Positions 56,524 through 64,000 of a stretch of DNA of 64,000 nt are shown here, one piece after another; positions within the stretch are counted from its first letter, which is position 1; every line of letters begins with the position of its first letter. A program made the position numbers and the translations under genes. This DNA is from Flavobacterium sediminis (GTDB taxonomy: Bacteria; Bacteroidota; Bacteroidia; Flavobacteriales; Flavobacteriaceae), in assembly GCF_003148385.1 (NCBI RefSeq), contig NZ_CP029463.1, positions 2,108,001 to 2,172,000 on the forward strand, given 5' to 3'. The notes under the pieces are model-generated. The model worked only from the letters and a program-made list of their open reading frames with translations, did no database searches and was not told where the DNA came from.

Positions 56524-57000
56524 TTAGTGCCAGCCGCAGATAATGGCTCCCATTATAGTAAGAGAAACGATCCAATAACCACTTGTAATTAAGATGTATT
56601 TCCATGATTTTTGTTCAAACAAGCTGTTAACTGCCGTAATCGGGAGTACAAAAAATAAGCCTAAAATAAAGCCATGTAATGCACCGTGTTTGAAGGAAAG
56701 AAAACGTTCTCCGTGAACTTGCATGAAGGCAAGGTAAGCTTCATCAGTAACATTTCCTCCTGAAGCTTGCAAAGCACCGATCTGGTGGATGACAAATGTG
56801 GGTAACATGAAAGCGATCATGATCGAAAAAAGCAATGTAAGTCCGAAGATCTTGATCATGTTGCCTTGTTTCGCTTTTTCTTCCGTTATACCGGATTCCT
56901 GCATCCAGATAGTTCCGAAAACTTTAGGATTATACCAAATAAAACCCACTACAAAGGTAGAAAGTGCTGCTACAATTACAGCAATAGGATTGAATAACAT
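56524..57000 (-). CDS. DUF1761 membrane protein
   Basis: 158 residues with four membrane helices. The start (NPIAVIVAALSTFVVGFIWY) and EESGITEEKAK-like segment (QESGITEEKAKQG) match DUF1761. Function unknown. Confidence 0.85.
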   Translation of the reverse strand: MLFNPIAVIVAALSTFVVGFIWYNPKVFGTIWMQESGITEEKAKQGNMIKIFGLTLLFSIMIAFMLPTFVIHQIGALQASGGNVTDEAYLAFMQVHGERFLSFKHGALHGFILGLFFVLPITAVNSLFEQKSWKYILITSGYWIVSLTIMGAIICGWH

Positions 57001-57242
57001 AAGCGTTTAGTTTTTGGTTAGTAAACCAAAGGTAATGAAAAAAAGAAAATGAATGACAAAGTGGCAAATAGTGCTTTTTGACGAAGAAATACCGAATATT
57101 AGGTATAAAAATACCCAAAACTAAGTATTGTCCGTATTAGTGGGAGCAGGTAACTTTGGAAAAGACAAAATGGAATAATGAGGTTAATTTGGTAGGGGTA
57201 TTTAGTTAATTAAATTTTTCATTTTGAAAGCAAGTTAAAAAA

Positions 57243-57698
57243 GTGATGAGCAACATAGTGAAACTCTTACGATTCAGGTTAAGCTATCCGAAAATTGTAT
57301 TATCGATTTTCGGGCAGGCTCATTACTTTTTAATTGCTATTTTTCTTTTTAAGCACGATCTGATAGATGAATTAGATAGTCCGCTTCTTTTGGATTTCGA
57401 TTTTTATTTCATATTATTGTTAAGCGTTTTATTTTCTATAACATGGTTTTTAATGAATATTAGTTTAACGACAGTGCTGTTATTTTTATCTCACGACAAA
57501 AAGTACGAAGATGGTTCTGCTATTTTTATTAATACCATGTTTTATTCTATAGCATATTTGACAATTTCTTTGGTTCTTAACTATTTTATGGGGTTAGGGT
57601 TTAAACATTTTGTTGTTTTGGCTTATTCTTTTTTGGCGCTAAAAATCGTGTGGAATGTGCTAAAAGGAAAATTTAAAATTACTAATAACAAATCTTAA
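57243..57698 (+). CDS. Hypothetical membrane protein
   Basis: 151 residues with about four hydrophobic segments, basic N-terminus, no recognised family. It opens a co-directional run ending at the two-component pair. Confidence 0.6.
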   Translation: MMSNIVKLLRFRLSYPKIVLSIFGQAHYFLIAIFLFKHDLIDELDSPLLLDFDFYFILLLSVLFSITWFLMNISLTTVLLFLSHDKKYEDGSAIFINTMFYSIAYLTISLVLNYFMGLGFKHFVVLAYSFLALKIVWNVLKGKFKITNNKS

Positions 57699-57709
57699 AT
57701 AATTAAACT

Positions 57710-58021
57710 ATGGCTATTAATCCAAATTGTGGGGAAGTTATCTCCATTGATGCAGCAAAGAAATTAATTAATGCATTCAAAGTGAAGTATCCGAATGAAA
57801 TTCAATGTTCGTTCGTAGGAATTGAAAAGGTAAATTTGATATTAAATCAGGAAGGATGTATGGGAATTCGTCTTTATAATGGTTATGATGAAGATCTGGA
57901 ACGATTTTCTCCCGTTTTAATCGGAGTGGACGCAGAAGGTAATGATATGACGGCTGTAATTATTGATAGAACAGCACCATGTCCACCGGATTGTGATACT
58001 AATAGTTTATTAAATAATTAG
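57710..58021 (+). CDS. Hypothetical small cytoplasmic protein
   Basis: 103 residues, 11 bases after the membrane protein. Alpha/beta pattern with Cys residues (QEGCMG; APCPPDCDTN) and no signal peptide. No family recognised. Confidence 0.6.
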   Translation: MAINPNCGEVISIDAAKKLINAFKVKYPNEIQCSFVGIEKVNLILNQEGCMGIRLYNGYDEDLERFSPVLIGVDAEGNDMTAVIIDRTAPCPPDCDTNSLLNN

Positions 58022-58030
58022 AGTTTCGTT

Positions 58031-58681
58031 TTGTCGCCATTAAATATTCTAGCTAATATCTCTTATGTATTTGGAGTATCTTTATTACTCACTTATATGT
58101 ATAATCATAAAAAGGTAAACCGGGAAACGGTTTACCTTTTACCGTTTTTAGTATTAACATTTGCAGTTAGTATTTTTGACCCTCTGAATCAAAAATATTT
58201 CAGGATTTCTACAACTATATGGTATCGTTTTTATTGTCTTATTGAATTTTTTACTGTTTTATATTTTTATTATAAATTATTGGATAATAAAAAGATAGCG
58301 TATTTTTTCGGTATTTTGTATTTTTTGGTTTATGCTTATCTGCTCAAAGACTTTTCTTTTGATCAAAAGGTATATGACGATATGCCAATTAATATGATAA
58401 TGGTATTGATGGTGGTAACATTGAGCGTTCAATGGTTTGTAGAGGTCTTTAAGAAAATGGACGAATCTCCTTTGTATGATCGCCCGGTATTTTATTATAT
58501 TTCAGTCTTTCTGGTTTTCTATTGCGGAACTTTTTTGGTCCTCTTAATGGCTGATTATTTACGACAGGAAAAATTAGGTATCACCAGTTTTTGGGTGATT
58601 ATTGCGTTATTGAATGTTATAACAAAAATTGTCTTACTTGTGGTTATTTTAAAATCGCGCTCGAAAAAAACACTAAAGTGA
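58031..58681 (+). CDS. Hypothetical multi-pass membrane protein
   Basis: 216 residues from a TTG codon 9 bases after the previous gene (a later ATG is also possible). About six or seven membrane helices, no soluble domain. It lies before the NarL-type kinase and may be its membrane sensor partner; this is inferred from position only. Confidence 0.6.
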   Translation: MSPLNILANISYVFGVSLLLTYMYNHKKVNRETVYLLPFLVLTFAVSIFDPLNQKYFRISTTIWYRFYCLIEFFTVLYFYYKLLDNKKIAYFFGILYFLVYAYLLKDFSFDQKVYDDMPINMIMVLMVVTLSVQWFVEVFKKMDESPLYDRPVFYYISVFLVFYCGTFLVLLMADYLRQEKLGITSFWVIIALLNVITKIVLLVVILKSRSKKTLK

Positions 58682-58793
58682 GTTGAAAATTTAGCAACTT
58701 TTGTAATTTTGATGCCTAAATAAGAGTCAAATGATACAATATTTGCCCGAATAGCGGCTAATATGAGCATTGTTCTGATTAAAAGATGTATAG

Positions 58794-59555
58794 GTGGATT
58801 ATTCAAGTCAAGTTGGGAGTTTAATCATAATAGGAACCGGACTAATTGTAATTCTGGTTTTTGTTCTATTGTTTTTGGCCGTTTTTTACCAGACGAATTT
58901 ACTAAAGATAAAGAGAAAAGAAGCTGAGTTGCTTTTGAAAACCTCTTTGGAAAGTGAAAAAAAAGAGCGCCAACGTATAGCTGCGGATATTCATGATGGA
59001 GTTTCCGGTGATTTAAACGCAGTACGGAACTTTATTGCTATTTTACTCCGAACAGAAACAGATGATGGAAAAAAGCAAATGTTCTCTGAGATTAAAGGAG
59101 GAGTAGAAGCTGCATTAGAGAATACACGTTTGGTCTCTTATAAATTGATGCCGCCTTTACTGGAAAAAGCCGGCTTTCAGCCTGCATTTAAAGATTATCT
59201 CGATCGTATTAATACCAGTGCAGAAGCCATTTTTACTTTAACCGATAACGGTTCAGGATATCAGATACCTGCAGAGCAAGCGTATGAATTGTTCAGAATA
59301 CTTCAGGAGTTTACTTCTAATATGATGAAATACGGAAAGGTAACGTCTTGTTCTTTTATTTTCAGCGATTCGCCGGAACACTATCAAATCGAGATACAGG
59401 ACAATGGTATTCCTTTTAATTTCAAAGAGCAATATGCTATATCTAAAGGAGCCGGATTGAAAAATATCAGCTCACGAATTAAAGTTATTGAAGCAGATTT
59501 TGAACAAATTCCCGTAGAAAAGGGGAATAAATTTGTAATTTCGGTAAAAAAATAA
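58794..59555 (+). CDS. NarL-type sensor histidine kinase
   Basis: 253 residues. One N-terminal membrane helix, a HisKA_3 domain (RQRIAADIHDGVSGDL, phospho-His) and a degenerate-end HATPase (RILQEFTSNMMKYG; IQDNGIPFNF). There is almost no periplasmic sensor, so the signal probably comes from a partner. The regulator follows after 3 bases. Confidence 0.9.
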   Translation: MDYSSQVGSLIIIGTGLIVILVFVLLFLAVFYQTNLLKIKRKEAELLLKTSLESEKKERQRIAADIHDGVSGDLNAVRNFIAILLRTETDDGKKQMFSEIKGGVEAALENTRLVSYKLMPPLLEKAGFQPAFKDYLDRINTSAEAIFTLTDNGSGYQIPAEQAYELFRILQEFTSNMMKYGKVTSCSFIFSDSPEHYQIEIQDNGIPFNFKEQYAISKGAGLKNISSRIKVIEADFEQIPVEKGNKFVISVKK

Positions 59556-59558
59556 GAA

Positions 59559-60221
59559 ATGCGTATTGCTATTGTTGACGATCATCAACTATTTCGAAAA
59601 AGCTTAGCCTATCTGGTAGATTCCTTTCAGGATGTGGATGTTGTTTTGCAAGCAGGCAATGGAAAGGAATTTTTAGAACAAATAGATTCCGTACCGATCG
59701 ATTTGGTTCTACTGGATATACAAATGCCGGAGCTCGATGGCTTTCAGACTTGTAAAGTGCTACGGAAAGAATATCCGGATATGTTCATTCTGATCATATC
59801 CCAATTAACAACTAAGGAAAGTGTTCACAAAGTTATGGAACTGGGCGCCCACGGATTTTTTACTAAAAATTCAGATCCTAATCAGTTGGAACAGGCTATA
59901 AATAGTATAAAGGAAAAAGGATATTATTTCGGAAATGAGCTGGGAACTGTTTTGCGTGAGGCTCTTTTATGGGAAAAGAAAGCCAACCAATCTACGACAC
60001 ATTATGAAGATGCGATACAGCTTACATCCAGAGAAATAGAAATCATAAAATTAGCATCCCGGGAATTGAGCAGTAAAGAGATGGGAAAAATATTGAATAT
60101 AGCCTCAACTACAGTTGATACACACCGCAAACATATTATCGGGAAAACCAATTCTAAAAATATTGTAGGAGCCGTTATTTATGCGTTAAAGCGAAATTTA
60201 ATTCAGTTAGATGATATCTGA
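59559..60221 (+). CDS. LuxR/NarL-type response regulator
   Basis: 220 residues. The receiver has DDHQLFRKS and phospho-Asp in LVLLDIQMPELDG; the C-terminus is a LuxR HTH (LTSREIEIIKLASREL; ASTTVDTHRKHI). Partner of the preceding kinase. Confidence 0.93.
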   Translation: MRIAIVDDHQLFRKSLAYLVDSFQDVDVVLQAGNGKEFLEQIDSVPIDLVLLDIQMPELDGFQTCKVLRKEYPDMFILIISQLTTKESVHKVMELGAHGFFTKNSDPNQLEQAINSIKEKGYYFGNELGTVLREALLWEKKANQSTTHYEDAIQLTSREIEIIKLASRELSSKEMGKILNIASTTVDTHRKHIIGKTNSKNIVGAVIYALKRNLIQLDDI

Positions 60222-61084
60222 TGATTAATAAAACATATATTTTTTTTCTTTTTCTGAGTTTTGGCTGTTGTTTTTTAGGATCATGTCAAAAAGAACCGAC
60301 AACTTTGGAAACAGTGGCTTCATTTCCTAAAGAATTAAAAGAATTATCCGGAATAATAGAGATAGAAAATAAGCTCTATTTGGTAGAAGATAGCAATAAT
60401 GAAGCCGTTATCTGGGTATTTCATACTGACGGAACGCTCTCCGGAAAGATAGAAGTGAAAGGATTTGAGAACAGAGACTGGGAAGCTTTAACAAGAGATG
60501 AGGAAGGAAATCTTTACATTGGCGATTTTGGTAACAATGACAGTGATCGGAAAGACCTCCGGATTTTAAAGATCAATAAAAAAGAGTTGAACCGGAATGA
60601 AGTAGTACCAAGTCAGGTCACAACATTCAACTACCCGGAACAAAAACATTTTCCTCCAAAAAAAAAGAAGAAAAGCTTTGATGCAGAAGCATTTATCGTA
60701 AAAGGAGATGTTTTCTGGCTTTTTACTAAAAACAAGAATGGCATTTCTCATGTCTATCAAATTCCTAACCGACCGGGAAATTTTAAGGCTATCTTAACGG
60801 ATACATTGGCACTATCGGTGAAAGACAAACCGGTTATGGTTACAGATGCGGCATTCAATACAAGAACACAGACATTGGTTCTATTAGGGCATTCAGTGCT
60901 TTTTACAATGCAGTTAAAAACAGACCGATTTCCGTCTGAAGCTGTTACTTCGACTGTAAAACTAAATACTTCACAAAAAGAAGGCATTTGTTTCGGAAGC
61001 AACGAAACCCTTTTTATGGTTGATGAACGTGTGAAAAAGAAAGGCGGGAATTTGTATCGGTTAAAACTAAAAGCCGAACCCTAA
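60221..61084 (+). CDS. Lipoprotein of beta-propeller type
   Basis: 287 residues with a lipobox (CFLGSCQKEP). The mature part contains repeated strand motifs (ELSGIIEIENKLYLVEDSNN; YIGDFGNND), resembling SdiA-regulated-type beta-propellers. It starts at the last base of the regulator stop codon and overlaps the end of the convergent minus gene by 18 bases. Confidence 0.7.
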   Translation: MINKTYIFFLFLSFGCCFLGSCQKEPTTLETVASFPKELKELSGIIEIENKLYLVEDSNNEAVIWVFHTDGTLSGKIEVKGFENRDWEALTRDEEGNLYIGDFGNNDSDRKDLRILKINKKELNRNEVVPSQVTTFNYPEQKHFPPKKKKKSFDAEAFIVKGDVFWLFTKNKNGISHVYQIPNRPGNFKAILTDTLALSVKDKPVMVTDAAFNTRTQTLVLLGHSVLFTMQLKTDRFPSEAVTSTVKLNTSQKEGICFGSNETLFMVDERVKKKGGNLYRLKLKAEP

Positions 61085-64000
61085 ACCAAAGGCAATTCTG
61101 TTGCCGTCTTCACTATTGAAAAAGGTCAATCGGGCTGTAACAGCATCTAATCCGCTCAACCAAACACCACCTCCCAACGATTGATGCCATTTATCTGAAT
61201 CTTCGCCGTCTAGCCAAACCCTTCCGTAATCATATCCGGCTAAGATACCATATTGCATCGGGACGATACTTTTAATGCGACCAATGTTCCAGCGGAGATC
61301 TGAACTCTGGAAATAAGCAGCATCACCCAGAAAACGTTGATTCCTGAAACCTCTCAGATCATAATCACCGCCCAAAGTAGCTCCTTGATAAAATTCATAG
61401 GTATTGTTGAATATTTTTTTAACCTTTAATAAAGTCGCCAAAACTACTTTTTTATCAGCGGTTAGTTTATGGCTGAATCCAAGATGACTTTCAAGGTACG
61501 TGAAGTTTCGTTTGATGTCTGACAAATTAGTTTTCCATTCCGTTGAAAAGGCAAACGTAATGCCTAATCCTGGGTTCGCTTTACTATCATAATTTTCAAA
61601 GGCATATTTAAAGCCTGCTCCGGCAAATTGTTGGTATTCAAAAACCCTCGGGTTTATCTCTGTAGAAACATTGATGAAACGATCGGTTATACCTTCTACT
61701 TCAATGTTTTCTATGAATGGCGTAAAACTTATTTCGTTTCCTGTCTTTTCTATCCGTTTAAAGCTTGGAGCTATTTTGAAGGTTTGGATCTTAACGCGAT
61801 TATAGTTCATACCAAAGATGTCGTCAAAGTTTTTGGTTTCGTTTCCGTAACCGAAATAATTAATGCTGAAATTTGGTGTCGTATAATGGGCATTAATTTC
61901 AACGTTCCAGTTTCCTAAAAGCTGAGTAAAGATGCTGTTATAGAATAGCTCAAATCCTTCTGTTGCAAAATAGTAGTTTCCTTTGAATGAGTGTTTTGAA
62001 GTGAAAGGATCTGTTTTGAATCCTTGATACGTGTAAGATAACCCTACTCCCAGTTTAATACCGTCATCAGGGTTGTATCCTATAGAAGGCAAGCCCATAA
62101 AAGCACTATATTTTGAAGTTTTTTTATAATGGTATTCATTTAGGTCATAATCATCTTTAAAATGAACGGTGGCATTCCCGGAATTAAGTAAAGTGTTGTT
62201 CTTTGATCTGTAATCATAGATCACTACTTTTTTACCGTTCTCAATATCATAAGTGTCATTATTCTGTCCGCCGATCAGGCGAATCTTTATCGGATGTTTT
62301 TCCGTTCCGTTTACTTTAAAAATATCGTCATCATCTAAACCGTAAATCCAGATTTCACAGGTTTCTGAGGCAGAATAAGTTCTGCTGAACTCTTTTTCTA
62401 TTCCTGTTTTTTTGATACGGTTGATCGTTACCTTCGTTTGTTCATTAGGTAAACGTTCAATAATGAATTCATCTTTTTTATCGGTTCCGGTTAAAATGAT
62501 CCGTTTGTGCAAGAAGTGATAATATTTTTCGGCATAAGCTGCTAGTTTATCGCGTCTCAACTTCAGTTTTGCAATAATTTCCTGAGTAGTGCCGTCATGA
62601 TTAATTTCTTTTGGCAGTTGTTCAAAAGTACTATCAATTACCTTATCAGTAAGGTGATCGGCAATAAATTGAGCTTCCTTTTTCCAGTCTTCTGCATCTG
62701 CTTTTCGGATAAAGGCTATGTCCAGATTGTGTCCTGCAAAGTTAAACCATTTTTCATCTGGGAAACGGCTCTTAAAATCACTGATATGCCGGGCAGCCGG
62801 AATCTTGAGAATCAGGCTTAGCAAGTTACCGTCGACCTTTACAAAAGCCTGGTCCCTGTCTCTGGGAATAGGTTTAAAGAGTACCTGATCTTCGGTTTTA
62901 TAAACAGACCAGCGCCATTGATCGGCATGTCTGTCCCAATCACCGATCAACATATCAAATAGACGGGCTCTTATAAAAGAAGATTCATCTACCTGATATT
63001 TTTCATCTTTTCGGATCTTTTCTAATACATCAGTCGTACTGATAATGTCATCCGGTTTACCAAAGCTCTTTTCGTCACGATGCTCCTCTGTCGGGCGTTC
63101 CTCAACCAGATACAAGGTATTGCCATAGGTTTCATTGTACTGTTTTAGTGCTTTTTGTTTCGGAATATAGAACAGTCTCGGATTGGTGTGAAATACACCT
63201 ACAGCATCTGCCAGATCACCGATAATAAAAGGGGTAAAAGGATGTGCTGTAGTATAAAAGTCAAAAATAAAACGTTCGGTAATCGTGTTTTTGAATTCCT
63301 GTTCCACATTCTGATCCTTAAAAGCAACAGTCTGTAAAAAGCGAGTAGCACTTTTTTGCAGTGCTCTCATAACATATTCTTTGCCGGTAGTTGTATCTTT
63401 TAACCGGAGTGACATTGATTGGTGTCCCCCTCCGGCAATATCCGTTTCCAGTCCGCCGTATAATGTGTCCAGAGAAGCAACAGGAGCTTCAACGGCTAAT
63501 CCGTAATATTCCCTGAAATGATGTCCCCATAAGAAAGAGTAGAACTTACTTTTTTCGGTCCATTCTTTAGGGTAAATTGAGGCAGAAACGGTTGGTGGTA
63601 AAGGATTTGAATCTGTAAAAGCGGTTTCATCTTTACTGTTTGGTTCCATAATTTTCAGAGCGATCAATTCTTGCAGATCGGTATTATCCGTTCCGTAAAA
63701 GCGATTAATCACAGTACCGTCCTGATAAACCTTCATGATGGCAAAACCATTTCCGCCATACGTAAAATCATCTTTTCCTGTTGCCTTTGCCGCTTCTTTT
63801 TTTGAACCGGCACCGCTGATGATTTGTTTGATACCTTCCTTCTCAATGTATTGCAGGTTATGATCGTGACCGGAAACGACTATAATATTGTCTAAGTTTT
63901 GGATCATAGGTTTAAGCCTTTTAATAAAGGCAGCATATTGTTTGTTTTGAAGATCCTGCGGACTGGCTCCTGTGGTTTTTCGCAATAGATTAATAAAAGA
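61067..64000 (-). CDS. Metallophosphoesterase fused to BamA-like surface-antigen domain, partial
   Basis: The frame is open to the window edge, so the true start is outside. The visible N-terminal end is the last part of a calcineurin-like phosphoesterase (VVSGHDHNLQYI). A long middle region follows (GDWDRHADQWRWS), then a beta-barrel of surface-antigen type (GATLGGDYDLRGFRNQRF; AFGLGFGF at the end). Such fusions are common in Bacteroidetes outer membranes. Function unknown. Confidence 0.85.
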   Translation of the reverse strand, partial: SFINLLRKTTGASPQDLQNKQYAAFIKRLKPMIQNLDNIIVVSGHDHNLQYIEKEGIKQIISGAGSKKEAAKATGKDDFTYGGNGFAIMKVYQDGTVINRFYGTDNTDLQELIALKIMEPNSKDETAFTDSNPLPPTVSASIYPKEWTEKSKFYSFLWGHHFREYYGLAVEAPVASLDTLYGGLETDIAGGGHQSMSLRLKDTTTGKEYVMRALQKSATRFLQTVAFKDQNVEQEFKNTITERFIFDFYTTAHPFTPFIIGDLADAVGVFHTNPRLFYIPKQKALKQYNETYGNTLYLVEERPTEEHRDEKSFGKPDDIISTTDVLEKIRKDEKYQVDESSFIRARLFDMLIGDWDRHADQWRWSVYKTEDQVLFKPIPRDRDQAFVKVDGNLLSLILKIPAARHISDFKSRFPDEKWFNFAGHNLDIAFIRKADAEDWKKEAQFIADHLTDKVIDSTFEQLPKEINHDGTTQEIIAKLKLRRDKLAAYAEKYYHFLHKRIILTGTDKKDEFIIERLPNEQTKVTINRIKKTGIEKEFSRTYSASETCEIWIYGLDDDDIFKVNGTEKHPIKIRLIGGQNNDTYDIENGKKVVIYDYRSKNNTLLNSGNATVHFKDDYDLNEYHYKKTSKYSAFMGLPSIGYNPDDGIKLGVGLSYTYQGFKTDPFTSKHSFKGNYYFATEGFELFYNSIFTQLLGNWNVEINAHYTTPNFSINYFGYGNETKNFDDIFGMNYNRVKIQTFKIAPSFKRIEKTGNEISFTPFIENIEVEGITDRFINVSTEINPRVFEYQQFAGAGFKYAFENYDSKANPGLGITFAFSTEWKTNLSDIKRNFTYLESHLGFSHKLTADKKVVLATLLKVKKIFNNTYEFYQGATLGGDYDLRGFRNQRFLGDAAYFQSSDLRWNIGRIKSIVPMQYGILAGYDYGRVWLDGEDSDKWHQSLGGGVWLSGLDAVTARLTFFNSEDGNRIAFGLGFGF

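Overview
The window looks like a chromosome segment of a Flavobacteriaceae bacterium, probably Flavobacterium or a close relative. It is AT-rich. It carries the type IX secretion core gldKLMN, an exosortase F pair, a T9SS-type C-terminal sorting domain, promoters of the Bacteroidetes form TTTG-N19/21-TAnnTTTG, and the gene order miaB / sigma-54 activator / lptE / TPR protein / secG.

Layout. 1-3 kb: end of a FabH-like synthase, a TetR regulator, a DEDDh exonuclease and a slipin. 3.2-4.7 kb: two clusters of tRNA and tRNA-like sequences on the minus strand, with one small ORF between them. 4.7-6 kb: two peptide genes with their own promoters and terminators, and a VapA-like protein. 6-13.4 kb: a LytTR two-component pair, a LamG/T9SS surface protein broken by a frameshift, small orphan genes and an XRE regulator. 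13.6-18.8 kb: a tight, very AT-rich four-gene operon (Dam-like methylase, metallophosphoesterase, Orc/Cdc6-like ATPase, unknown protein) that looks like an acquired defence cassette. 18.8-24.5 kb: RtcB RNA ligase, a third tRNA-like array, a Ro60/Rsr protein, an HD protein and a WYL regulator. 24.6-41.7 kb: mostly housekeeping genes (pnp, rpsO, xrtF, metal-linked outer-membrane genes, groEL/groES, secG, lptE). 41.8-53 kb: miaB, topA, an arginase-fold protein, gldKLMN. 53-64 kb: ABC-F, DUF983 and DUF1761 proteins, a NarL-type two-component pair, and a metallophosphoesterase/surface-antigen fusion cut by the window edge.

Main result. The slipin, rtcB, rsr and HD-WYL genes and two of the RNA arrays appear to form one RNA-repair regulon. 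A palindrome (half-site TACTGCGYAA) occurs four times: before the 3.3 kb array and slipin, before rtcB, before the 20.4-21.1 kb array, and in the divergent rsr / HD-WYL promoter. The arrays are not ordinary tRNA genes. In two places the 3' half of a tRNA precedes its 5' half, with the acceptor strands complementary across a short spacer. When rejoined within or beside the anticodon stem the halves give full cloverleaves (Lys-TTT at 21 kb, Glu-TTC at 3.3 kb). The halves are bracketed by complementary sequences, so the units look like permuted, split tRNAs beside an RNA ligase. The 4 kb cluster holds tRNAs in normal order; several have lost the D-loop/T-loop contact residues. The anticodons overlap the known targets of anticodon nucleases, which suggests repair substrates or decoys.

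Sequence quality. topA, gldK and a TPR gene are each broken by what looks like one missing base in a homopolymer, and the LamG gene may be too. The first two are normally essential or core genes, so sequencing error is the likeliest explanation.
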